Assembly (NCBI GenBank): GCA_015680685.1
Contig: MNCI01030720.1
Span: 123,894-187,893 of the forward strand
Length of the DNA stretch: 64,000 nt
Source of the DNA: Gnetum montanum
Taxonomy: Eukaryota > Streptophyta > Gnetopsida > Gnetales > Gnetaceae
Direction: 5' to 3'
In this document: one piece after another, positions 47,201 through 59,941 of the stretch
Position numbering within the stretch: the stretch's first letter is position 1
Layout: each line of letters opens with the position of its first letter
Translations under genes and position numbers: made by a program
Notes under the pieces: generated by a model
Database searches by the model: none
What the model was told of the DNA's origin: nothing
What the model saw: the letters and a program-made list of their open reading frames with translations, nothing else

Positions 47201-49837
47201 TTTTCAAAAACTTGTCTTGTTCTGCATAATTGTTCAAATTATTTGTATACTACCCAACATGATGATTGGTTAAGAAAGAAGCAAGCATGTGTAGCTTACC
47301 TATTCATGAGCAACAACCAACTAGTGAAATGGGACTAGAATCTAATCGATGCTTGGTTCTTCTATCTTTCTTACATTATGCATGTAGCACTCATGCTTGT
47401 TTCTCCAAAGTTTCTTAAATGTTTTGGAGGTTACCAAGTCCAACTTATTTTTCCTTTCCTTGGTGTGAATCTAAACCTCTTCCCCTTCTTTGATTCTCTA
47501 TAGATACATCTACAAGTTGCTTCATTGCGTCTTCAATTGCAACATATGCTTAAACTTAAGGTTAAAAGTAAGTATGGATCAAAAGAGTCAATAAATGACT
47601 GAAAGCCTAACCCGTAGCTTCTAACTAGAAGTTGAAAGTAAATATATTGAAACAAAATAAATTTTATTCCTTTGATCAATTGATTTTGCCCTTTTCTATC
47701 GCAATTTCACTTTTTACACAGTCAATTTTGTTGACATGAATACCAACTCTGTGTAAAGCTCACATCAATTTGGCTTTTACGTGGTACTAATTTTGGGCTA
47801 TTTTTACAAGGCAAGTTAGCCGCATGCTAAATTTTATATTAATAATCTACCAGACTTTTGGCAAATTTGATATTAAGTACTGAGAAAAGTGAAACTGATG
47901 CTAACAAAAGCAAAATTGATGGTCCCTCCATCAAAATGTATTACCCAAAGGAATCAGTGATGTTCACCGATCGAGGTTTATCATGCCCTTGTCTCTTTGA
48001 TCAGTTGACTTAAATTCCTTATAAAAGGAATGCGCCCCCGTTTCAAATAAAAGGAATACGCCCTGCTAATGTGAACCAAATTTAATTTTGAACCATTATT
48101 ATCTGACTGAATCTGAACTTCTACCATGCATGCTCTAACTATTGAGGTATTGTTATTGCTTGTCCAATTAATGCATCTGCTAAACAAAGAATAAATAATG
48201 AATTTTTGTTTACCACTAAATAATCATCAAGTACATTCGAATATAAGTTGCCATGAAACGGAGTAACGTATGTCTTACTTCGTTTGATTTGTCATCCTAC
48301 GAACTTCATGCTTCCGTATTTGAGGATTCATGGTCACCAACGATTCTCTCATGCTTTTAACTTCCGCGTTATCATTTTCATACCCACCTTTTTAAAATCG
48401 TTTCCAAGCCAGCCTTTCAACTTGAGCATGATCATGCGGTAAGTCTGATCGATCATTATTTCAAATTTTTCATTAGGACACTACTAAATAATGCAACTTA
48501 AAACCTCTTTAAATTATTGTAAATAATAGATCATACAAAATCGAATATCTTAGGTAATAAACAATTATTGGGGTTTTTTCATACTTGCACCAATAATAAT
48601 CATGCTGGATGTTTGATCCATATTTCAAATTTTTAGTTCCCAAATAATGCAACTTCAAAACTTATTCAAATTATTGTAAAAATAAAGAATATAATTGAAC
48701 ATCGTGAATACTAAGCAATATTGATTTTTTAAATACTAGCCTTGGATCCGATCGTTTGAAGGACAGTCATGTCCAAGAGTACCAACCATGGGAAATTTTA
48801 GATTCCAAGGCCAAGAAAGTAGAAACAAAATGTGATTTTCTTGTATACTAAAGATTAAGAATATCATTAGAAAATGAAAAGGAACAATGCAGCAGCGATC
48901 CAATTCCCATCAACAGCGATATTGTCCATAACAACATGTCTCTGTGGCACAATTTAAGCATAACTTTCCTAAACTATTTGTAGTTCCACTGACAGCTAAA
49001 TGTGCTGTACATTTTAAAATACTAATGCCCTTTCCTCCATCCATGGTATACTGTAATTTTGACCCTTCCGAATCCTGTACAATGACACCAAATTTCAAAA
49101 TGACATTTTACTTGCTGTTTCGAATAACATTGACCTGCTAAGTTTCTTTTCATTGCATGATTGGATATGTATGTAAGTATGGCTTTTAAGAAGCCTACTT
49201 TGAGGAATCTGATCATTCGATGATAGGAAGGGCAATCAAAAATTTCACATCTTACCATAATTATGCATTATCCACATTCCTATAAATTTTACAATTGAAA
49301 ATCAAAACAACCGGAGGAGACTTCATTGTCTTGCCAGCTGAATCACATTGGAAAAGTAAACACTAAATAGAATAAAAGACGCTTGCCAAGGTAAGACACG
49401 TGAACATGATGTAGCGTATTCATGTTTTTAGGTAGTGCTCATGAGTCCATCAACCCATCCTTCTAGGAAGTCCCAAACATAGTTGAAAGATGATGGTGCT
49501 GCACTTCTACCAGATACCAAATTTTACAAGCCCTGACTGTCGCCTTGTATCACTATTTCATGGTATAAAACACTCTTTGATGCTGCCGATGGATTAGAAC
49601 TTTAGATGAATCTTGAAACTAATCTAGCTTAAAAGAAATGAGAAATGATAATTACACAGTATAATCTTAACATTGCTGCGTCATTTCGCCTGAAAAGAGT
49701 CACTCTCGCAAATCACATCCTGCATATCATGCTTTTAGCCTGCACAATTCAATGCATAATACAATCAGATGTGAGATACAAGCACCTATGCAAAGAAGAA
49801 AATCCAACAAATCATACGCTAACACATAAACCACCTG
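47201..49837. other. AT-rich region, probably 3' flank of the host gene plus old repeat remnants
   Basis: No gene I can support. About 47,280-47,560 may be more of the same gypsy element (minus strand). About 48,460-48,730 shows two related stretches (AATAATGCAACTTAAAAC/CTTCAAAAC followed by TTATTGTAAA), a local duplication. Confidence 0.4.
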
Positions 49838-52800
49838 CTAATTATTTACAAGCCAAGAAGGTCCAATAGCCTTTTGCGATAATTCATTTAAAGGTTGATG
49901 CTCTCCAACCTTCTCAAGTGATCGGTACTGCAATTTTACGCTCTCTGCATTGTCCAGAGTTTTAACTACATACCTGGAAGTGAAAAGATAACCGTTATTT
50001 TTAAAGAATAAAAGCCAGACTCGACGAATTTAGGAATCAGTACTTAACATATATGATAAAGGCAATCATCATAGACTGCTCCAATAAAAAACCATTTAAT
50101 ATCAAACATTAAATTCCAATTCAACATTCAACAGAGGAATGAAAGTACGAGGGACTGAATACCATCCATTCAAACATTGAGTAGTTATAACAGCTTCACG
50201 ACCAACAAACCGTTCAGGAGTCCGCTTGTTTCCCTGAGCAATAAAAAAGTTGCACTGAATTATGCACTCATTGAAATAACTAGAAATTGAAGATGGCATC
50301 TAATGTCCATGTTCGTAACCATTTCTAGGGTAGGACCAAATATACATATAAAAAGGTAAACGCAAGCATACATTTCATAAAATTCTTTCAACTTCTTCAG
50401 TTTTAAATTCACAATTCAGGCAGAAAAACCTGAATGCTGACTAGCAATGAAAAATATGAATGCATTGAAATATTAATTAAAACCTGTAAAACAGCCAAAG
50501 GTATGAATTCAATATAGTGGAATAAAACACACCATTGCAAAAAAAAAAAAAAAGGCTTTGACTTCTTAAAATATATTGAAATCACGTTCTAAATTTAGTG
50601 ATTAAACAAAAAAATGGAACGCAATCTGGATTTAAAGTGTGTCATTTGGGCTCTTTTAATTAATATTGACCTAAGACCGTATTCATTTTCAAAAGAGCCA
50701 GAAACAAAAGAATAACAGTAGGATTAAAAAATGAAGCTTTATTACATCTAAAGACACATAGGATCTCTTGGCTAGATATTACATTTTCATGAAAAATAAA
50801 AATAGACTCTACAAATTGACCAAGTACTGGGGCCATCAAAAACAAATCATACAGGTTTTTTGTTGTAACATTATAACAGTGTCTCAAATGGGTAGTCACA
50901 ACACAAAAAAGGAAAAAAGGAAACATATGTAACTCATCTTCAAGGGCTCCTAATCTGCACAACCTACAAATGTGCTCTTCTTAGAGGAGTTGAATCCATC
51001 TTCCACTTTCAATTCTAACATAATAAGAATTTAAGCAAAGCTTGCTAATAGCATTCCAATACTTGATTGGAATAGCAGCTGAGAGACAGTGAGCTTTTAC
51101 ATTTAGTTTATTAGATCTGAGTAAATAAAATTCTCGTCTTCCATATTAGACAACATCTATATTAAAACCATCTGCTTGACTAGTAGGTGAATATTCATAA
51201 GATTCTGTTGCACGTCCTCCTAAGAGATATTTCATTTTCTCAACCATTGCATCCCCTAAAAATACCAATCAGAGTCTCATGAATCCTCAAGAACTGCTTT
51301 AAAGGATTTGTCTTACTTTGAGAATGCAAGCTATGAGTGTATATAATGAATTGGCACAAGGTTTCTGTTTCTAAAGGTAATAAATCACATTCACATAATA
51401 ATATTGAGTAATGTATTTGCATCTTCACCTTTAACTCATCGAGAAGAAAAGTTTTTTACACTCTTCCAATATTTTTTCAAAGTTTGGCACTAAGTCTAGG
51501 TCCCCAAACAACACATCCATAAATACAATAGGATAAATGATAGTCTAAAAATTTTGTTTTTTGACCTTCAAAGCCTAGAGTCCTAAATGTTTGCACTTGT
51601 TTTTGAAAGTGTACAAAGCCTTGAAACCTTCTGCTATTTTTCCTTTAATGTACTTCCCCCACATGTAATTATCCATATAAATGAGACCAAATATTTTTTA
51701 AAAATCTACTATTTGCACATTGGTATCTCAAAAATTGAAATTATAAGTACTTTTTGTACCCCAGATCATTAATTTGGTTTTATCTACTTTCACTTGAAGA
51801 CCAAATGAACGACAATAATTTTCTAAAATTTGCAATATATTTTGTATACCTTCTGTAGTAGTGGAGATCAAGGCAACATCATCTACATATAAAAAAAGAT
51901 TCATCTACATATAAAAAAGGATTCAATACTTGAGATCCAATTTTGATAGCATGACTATCTTATCCATTGCACAACCATTCTTGAATTTCATCAATATAGA
52001 TACCAAAGAGAGTTTGAGAAAGCGGACAATCTTGCTTAAATTCATTTTTGCTCTAGAATTGAAAGTTTTTCTCTGAATTGTTGTCTATAATTTCAATAAT
52101 CACTTCCTCATGCAATCTTTGAGTTACTGCAATCAAATCTTAAGGGAGGCCAATTTTGAGCAAGTGCAATCACAGTTTTGTATGAATTACTAAATCATAT
52201 GCTTTTGCAAAATCAATAAAACATATAAAACTTTTTATTAGACATTTTTGCAAACTCCATGCAGTGTCTAAGAGTAACTAAGTAACCAATAGTGGAGTGA
52301 TTTTGTCTAACCTGGTTACCTTAAGCCCAAAAACTGATTCTCTTTTCTAATAGAGTGCCCAACAACTTAGCAATAATATTACTCACAATGATCATTCAAT
52401 AATTGTTCAAATTATTTTTATCCCATTTTTATATAACAAGATAGCTATACTAATTTTCCAATGTTGATTTAATCTTTCCTTCATTGCTGAATTTAATTTA
52501 TGCCAAATTTCTTTATGAATAACAGATCTTGCCCAATTTAATAATTCCGCACATAAATCATCTAAATCTATAGATGTGCCAGATGCTAGCTTTTTAATAC
52601 CCTATGTCACATCCTCAAGAATAAATTGGAAAGGTACTTATTGTATAATAATAGTAGAATTATCATCTTCTCTTGTCAATAACTTATTGTAAAATGAACA
52701 AACATTTTGAAAAAATAAATAAATAATGAACAGGTTTTATGACGAAAACATTGCCAAAATTTTCTAGGCTTCTTTTTAATGGTGTAAGTAAAATATTCCA

Positions 52801-55800
52801 GCTGCTCCTTGATAAATTTCCTTCTCTTGGTTCTAATCAAACTATTATATGCCTTAACTTTGTCTATGATTCTTATTTGCATTCTTAATATTCTAGCTAG
52901 CCTGCACACAACCCTCATCAAACCAAGTCTTCTGAGCACCCTCTTGTTGTGGATGCCTAGCCTGCTTAGCTACTTATGAAGGTGATGATTGCAAAAGGTA
53001 TCAAGTAAAAATAAAAAGCAAAATTTGCTAATCAAAAATATATTGTTCAACAAAAAGTAACAATAGGAACTACTTTCAATACCACAACTTCATTGTGATG
53101 AAGAAGCTGTAACAGTTTGGTTGCATGTGTTGTTTATTTTAAATAACCTGCACAAATATTGTAGCAGCAGCACCATGTAATGTATGTTGCAGGTGGTGTA
53201 GGTGCTATTTTAATTTTTAGCAAACTTCCACCTTGGTATATGTAATGCTCTAATTTTTATTTTGTAACCATCTTTGTTTAGCATATAAATACGATATAAG
53301 TAAGGGGTAAGAGGATGGGGAAGTATGAGGAAAACATGAGTGCTACAAGCAAGAACAAAGGCAGCACACTGGTGGTGAGCAAGATGGTGGATTGGGGGCA
53401 GGCACTACGGACAACGGAGGAGGTCCACACCCACTGGGCACAAGCAAGTCAGCTTCAGGCGGGGTCACAGAGGTGGTGTGGAATGGAACATCTATGAGAT
53501 TGAAGGTTAGTGGGGTCCCAGTGGAGGGACTGCGCACCATGGAAATGAGTCTCATTGGGCACTTTGTATCTTTAGGTTTTCAGCCACCCTTGGACCTGGT
53601 TCGTAAATGGGCCATCTCCACTTGGTCCGTTTTGGATGTGAATGTGAATGTCTGCTCTTTGGCCAACTGCCTATTGCTATTTGTTTTTAGCTCTGCAGTG
53701 TACCAAGATAATGGTTTGCTTGGCAGCCCCTGGTTTTTTGGGGCAAGAGGGTTAGCTCTCATGTCATGGCGTCCTAGGGCACACAAGGAGGCTGACTTAT
53801 TTGCCAAGGCTCCCATGTGCATTCAGGTGGCTGGGGTGCCCTGGGAGTGGTGGACAAAGGATTTCCTCTAGACACTAGCCATCCAGTTTGGAGAATTTAT
53901 TTCCTTTGACAAATTTACCACATCAAAGGAGAGGATGGGATATGCAAGGTTCTATGTATGGGGCTCCCTCTTGCTGGATAACCTTCTACATGATGTTATT
54001 CTGGAGTTGCCAACAGGAGAAGAGAGTCTCACAATGGAGTATGAAAATGTGCTCCTACTTGATACCCCACCAATGTCGAACGCTTGGGCTAGTGCTTGCT
54101 CGAAATGTGGTAAAGAATCACCGAACCCAAGACTGCAAGGTACGTCCTCCACCCAAAGGTGTGGGTAGCAAGACAATGTCTAAGGAAGAGGGAGGCTAGA
54201 TGTTGGTGGGTTGAAAAGGGAAGACAATGCCTGTGCCAACAGAACTTTCTGTCGGGTTAGACAAGCCATAGGGCACCGGTGGTGGGGGGGCTGGTTGTGG
54301 GACAAATGTGGCCCTCCTAGAGCAAATACCAATATCAGGCGGTATAGACAAAGGGATGCCTACTTGGTGAGGAGGTGTGGGTTTGGGTCCAGGCATGGCT
54401 ACCCCAATGGGGGGCATCCAAGCTAAGGATGGTACTACTATAGCCGTGGTGATTGAGGGGGGGGGTGCTGAACTTCCCCCTCTAGGTGAATGGGTCTCAA
54501 CCTCGAGGGGGTCTGCTGCTAAAGACCTTTTCAAAGAAGATCATCTAGGGTTCTTAGTTGCAGAAGAGACTAAGAAGCCTGGCAGGCCCTCCAATTAGAG
54601 GATGCGGAATAAGAAGGTGCAATTGGAGATTGACCTCAAGTCCTAGAAGACCTTGGAATGGTTTATACCAAACGGTCTGCTAGTAGACCATGAATATCCT
54701 ATCTTGGAACTGTCAGGGACAAGGTAACCTGTACAAACGTCATACCCTCAAGGAATTGGTGTGTGAGATGTGTTGTGTTGTGATGTGATCTATCTTCAAG
54801 AAACAAAGCTAAATGCATCCAAGTCATCTACTCTGATGGTTGGGGTGGCATTGTTCTTTTGTGCATTGTAGGGGAAGGGTAAGGGGACTTGCTACTCTGG
54901 CACAACACCCGTTCCAAGTTATAGACAAGTCTCTTTGAAGCCTCATAGTGTTCCTCAGTTCAAAGGGCCTATGGGTAACTAATTTCTATGGGCCGTAGTA
55001 CTAGCAAGACAAGCTCCATGACCTATCTAGAGTTGTTCAACGCATGCCATAAGTGCAAAATTGGATCCTCATTGGGGATTTTAATCAATGGCTGCATTCG
55101 TGGGAGAAGACATGCTTGAGGGAGGGTCTAGACATGACTGCTCCTAGTGCTGAGGAGTTCCTTGAGTTTTTTTGGCAGCACAATCTGGTTGATTTAGATC
55201 TTCAAGGAGGTTAATTCACCTAGTGCAACAAGAGGAGTAGGGCTAGTAGGGTGTTGTCTCAAATTGATAGAGCTTGGGTTCACCTTGACCTTGTCCAAAG
55301 GTTTGAGGTGGAGCTAACATGCATGCCTCAACAAGCTTCAAATCACCAAGCTCTTGTGTGCTCCTTGCAACAAGGAGGCTGCCACTGATTCCCTTTCATT
55401 TTGAGCAGGTATGGCTATTGAAAACTTGGTTGCGGAAGCTTATAGAACGCATATGGTCAAAGTATGAGACATTGATGCTAAACCCACAGGATTTCTTTAA
55501 AGTTTGGCCTTCAATCTGTGAAAAAGAAAATCCAAGGCTTGCCTCCTGAGGTTAAATATCTATTCTGGGGCTCCCAAGGTAGGTTACAATCTCAACTTGC
55601 GAACATTCAAAAAAGACAAGAGCAAGGAGAGACGCTAGAGGAGCAGGAGAGAGCAATTCTCTATGAGTTACAATCCTCGAACAAGAAGGAAGAAATATAC
55701 TGGAAGGAGGGCTCAAGAATTCAGTGGCTCAAGGAGGGGGATCGTAATACACAATTCTTCTTCACATCTTCAAAAACTAGCTATGCTGGGAAGTGGATCT

Positions 55801-58800
55801 TGTCTTTTCAAAAAGGGTCCATGATGGTTCATCAACTGCATGAGATTGCCCAAGAAATGCAACTTTTCTAGAATGTCGTTTGAACAACGACTGAGTCAAC
55901 CCAGATTTCAATCCTGGTACTAGGGAGATGGATAATGTGCCGCTTCTTGCTCCTGTCTCTATGAGGGCGTTGGCAAAGGTGATTGAGAAGGCTAGTAGTG
56001 CCCCTAGGCTTGATGGATGGCCACTTGAATTCTTTCGAGAATTCCTAGATATTTTAGGGCCCAACCTATTAGATGCTTTCAACCTAATGCTCCAAAAAGG
56101 TAAGGTTCGTAAAGAGATCAATTGCTAGCAGGTAGTTTTATTGCTGAAGATTCCATGTCCGACAATCCCCACCCATGACAGACCAATCGAGGTGTGTAAT
56201 ACTCTATTGCAGATTTTTGCTAAGGTGTTAGTCAAATGCCTTTGGCCATTGATGTTGACCCTGGTGGGGAATAATCAAGCTGGGTTTGTAAAAGGGCAAT
56301 TCATTCAAGACCAAACTCTTCTAATGTAGGAGGCGGTGCATTCCATCTAACATGTGAGATTCCCAAGCATGTGCATAAAAGTTAAATATAGCCAAAGCCT
56401 ATGATACGGTCAACTAGCAAGCCCTTAGGGATGTTATGCTGCGTAAGGGTATTCATCTGCTCTTTGTTGATCTATGTCTAAATATCCAACATACCGGTGC
56501 CTACTCATTCAATTTGGCTGGTAGGCTTTGGGGCTTTTTCTCACCATCGCATGGGCTATGGCAAGGGGATCCTTTATCCCCTTATTCATTCTAATGATGG
56601 ACCTGATGAAGGCTTACCTGGCAAAGGAGGGGGTGAAGGGGTAAAATATTGAAGGCCAATCCTACTTGGCCACTCACTATGCGGATGATACCATTCTCAT
56701 GACTAGGGCAACGATGCTGCAAGCGTTAGCTATTAACCGAGCTTTGGACAAGATGGCAAAGGCAGTGGGGTTTCAACCAAATTGGGCCAAATCCACGATT
56801 CATTTCTTTAACACAAACCTTCAAGTTTGAAGACAGGTATGCCAAACTTTTTTGCTAAGGGCTAACAAGGAATCTTACTTGGAGGTTCCCATGTTCTCTT
56901 GGCATTTATGGGGTACTTGCGTGCTGCTACTCAGGCGTCTCCAACAACGTATTGATCTCTGGTCTAACAAGTTCCTATCACAACATGGTAAGATTGTTTT
57001 GGCATCCATGGTGCTAATCAAGATGACAAGGTACATAGCTTACGTGGCTACACCCCCCAAAGGGGTACCTACCAAGATCAACAAAATTATTCGTGAGTTT
57101 ATTTGGTCAAGGGGAAAAGGGGGACAAAAAATGCATTTGGTCAGTTGGGAACAAGTTGCGAGGCCAAAAAGGGCAGCAGGTTTAGGAATTTTAAAATTTG
57201 AAGATGTCGCTTTAATCGGAGACCACTTGATAATTAATCAATTGTTGTTGACATTGGAATGTAAACCCCCTTGGGTTCGGATGATGAGCAGTAAGTACAC
57301 ACCATGGGTATCGAGGTCTTATGACTCCCACACGTGGCATCATCTTTGCATTCATGCCTAGTAGTTGGACCAATGGGTGGGCATTGGGACTACTGCCCAA
57401 AAATACGATGAAAATTAGGTACCCACTACAACCCAACTGGAAAAAAATATGGCAAGGCACAATGCTGGAAAAGATTAAATGCTTTACCAGTTTGATGGCT
57501 CCTCAAAACAAGACACATTATCAACAATGACTCATGTCCCATGTGCCGCACTGATGCAAAAACCATACATCACATGTTTTTAACCTGCCTATTTGCTACA
57601 TTGGTCTGGCAAGCCGTGTGCCATCCTACTTCCCTGCTTAGTGGTTCTATGGCAAGTGTGGAAGGCCAAAAACACCAAGATATTTCGGCCAAGAAATGCA
57701 CTGTCTCCAAATTTGGTTACGCTTTTTGCAATGTAGTTCTAGTCGAAAATTTTGATGACCATGGGAGCCACACCTACTTTTGAACCGAAGGTGGGCCATT
57801 TTAGGCAAAATTAGGAGCTATGGGCATTGGTTGAGTGTGGATGGGATGGGCCAAGGTTCTTTCATTGTTGGAGGTCGACGCTGATTTACCATATGCAAGT
57901 TTTTTCGACAATTGGCAAGGAGGGATTATACTATTTTTTGTGGGGTTTCTATTTGCTTGATTGAGCAGGCAATCAATGGTTACTTGGGTGTTCCAACGGC
58001 TAGGGAGGTCATTCTATTGACTAACATGGGTCTACAAGATGCAGTCGTTTTCTTTCCGAAGCACCAACCATGGATGACCAATGGCTAGGTTCCAAGGACA
58101 GCATTGCCGAGGGTGTGGCAAGCGGTGGCCAACTTGGTGGAATGCTATTTTGTTCAATCTGCCACCACCTCAAAGCTACAAGGGCTTCACTTCACATTCC
58201 TTCACTGCATGAAGGAGGTGTGTATGGCTAACCTACCCTGGTTTTTCCTTGAAACCCTGAAAAGAGGATGACAGGGGCAACACTCTGGTTTAATCCTTGC
58301 ACTATGGAAGGTGACAACGCCACCGGACCCACGACTGGTGGTGCACAGCCATTATAGTCTATGGGCTTGGTCAATTGTTTTCATGTTGGTCACGATGGAA
58401 TTAGGGTGGTCGAATGTGCAAGAGGCCATTAGTGAGGAGCCAAAGCAATTAGTGTCTAAGGATATTCAACATCTTATTGAGGAGGCAGGGGAGCAAACAA
58501 GAGAGGAAGAGAGTTCGGTGGGAGGCAGTTATTCTCAACCAGATGGAGGCAATGCGAGAGAAGTCATTGGCTTAGTAGGCCCATCCTAAAGAGGAGCTAG
58601 CAGGCATGAGATGCGGCAAAAGGTTGCATAGGATTGGCAAGAGCAAGAAGAGGAACTACGCAAAAGAATTGAGGAAGAGCTCTAAAAAGGAGAGGATGAA
58701 GAGAGGCGTCGGGAGACAACTACAAAAGAAGAGGTGGACAAAGCACTGCAAGAAGAGACACAACTGTAGCAATGTTTTGAGAAAGCTCACGAGGCAGAGA

Positions 58801-59872
58801 TTTGCAGGTGGCTATCTCAAGGGAGATGCCCATACCATGTAACGCGGATCCACCCAAAGACACCATGGGGTGAACTTTGCAGGCATATCTGTCTAGTGGC
58901 TACAAAGTCCCACCCAGACAAGACCAAAAGTCTACCAGAGGCAAAGCGTGCAAAAGTCTACCAGTAGGCTGCTTCATTTGTTGTGTTTGTTAAACTTCGA
59001 TCCATTTTAGATAGGCTGCATAGTAAGGTTGCATATTGTTGTACATGTGTAGCCATACCCTGCCAAGCTTAGGGATCTTTCTATTTTCTTGGTTGTTGGT
59101 ATCAAGTGTAGCCCAAGGATGGGCCAAAAATTACATTTGAGTTGGGGCAAGGCTGCTCCCTAGACCAGTTAGTTTTGGTTATAGTTGTTACGAATGTCCT
59201 CACTATTTGAGAGTTCGAGGTTGTTTGGCCAAGAAGGGGCTAGGGGGTAGGAGGGGTGTCTCCTGCCAATTTTTGGGAAGAAGGTCCTTTCATGTAAATA
59301 CGTGATTGTTTGATATGAATAAAATGCCTGACCTTATTTCCAAAAAAGAGGATGGGGAAGTATCAAGTGGCATCAACTTGTATTAATTGAAGAACCAAGT
59401 GAGAGAGTGAGCAAGGCAATAAGCCATTGCATGCGTTCTCTTCTCTTGTAATACTTGGTTGGAGTTAAGGTTTGCTTGGTGCTAGAGCCATTGCTGGGGT
59501 TTTCATATGTTTTCTCTAAGATAATCTACTTCCAATTTCATAATTGAATTTCTACTTATGTTGCTTCTTCTTGTTCTAATTTTATGCTTATTTGACGTGT
59601 AAATTAACAAATTGACATCAAAGCAAGGTTGATTTAATTGCTAGGGTGCTTACCTTGTTACATGAATAAAAATGGTGACCTATTCACAACACATCAAGAA
59701 AACAAAACAAAAAAATTTGATGGTAGCAATTATGATCTTTGGAAGGTCCAAATGAAAGATTTCTTTGTCGAAAAGAAGCAAGAAGCCTGCATTACTAGAA
59801 TCAAGTACTTCTGAGATGAAGGAAGATGAGTGGACTCATTTGGACCAATTCGGTAACTCACTCTCTCACTCA

Positions 59873-59941
<69 letters not shown>

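Larger units (their letters stand above)
53327..59347 (+). mobile_element. Full-length L1-type LINE, about 6.0 kb
   Basis: Flanked by a 16-bp duplication, GAGGATGGGGAAGTAT, at 53,311-53,326 and 59,348-59,363 (18 bp if the preceding AA is counted). It has ORF1, ORF2 with endonuclease, RT and Cys/His tail, a long 3' part, an AATAAA-containing end and a short A tail. It landed in a copia LTR within the host gene intron, antisense to the gene. Both ORFs are broken. Confidence 0.93.
53108..59609 (+). repeat. Ty1/copia 5' LTR, split by an L1-type LINE
   Basis: The LTR pieces are 53,108-53,326 and 59,364-59,609, about 465 bp without the insertion. It begins TGTAACAG and ends TTAACA. The right end is well placed because the copia-type primer site follows; the left end is my best guess. 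TATAAATA occurs at about 53,283. Confidence 0.65.

Noticed and set aside
48910-49098. Possible extra host-gene exon (acceptor GTACAG before DSEGSKLQYTMDGG)
   Set aside because: It lies beyond the in-frame stop of the terminal exon at 49,838 and ends without a clear partner exon. Might be an alternative exon or chance; too weak to list.
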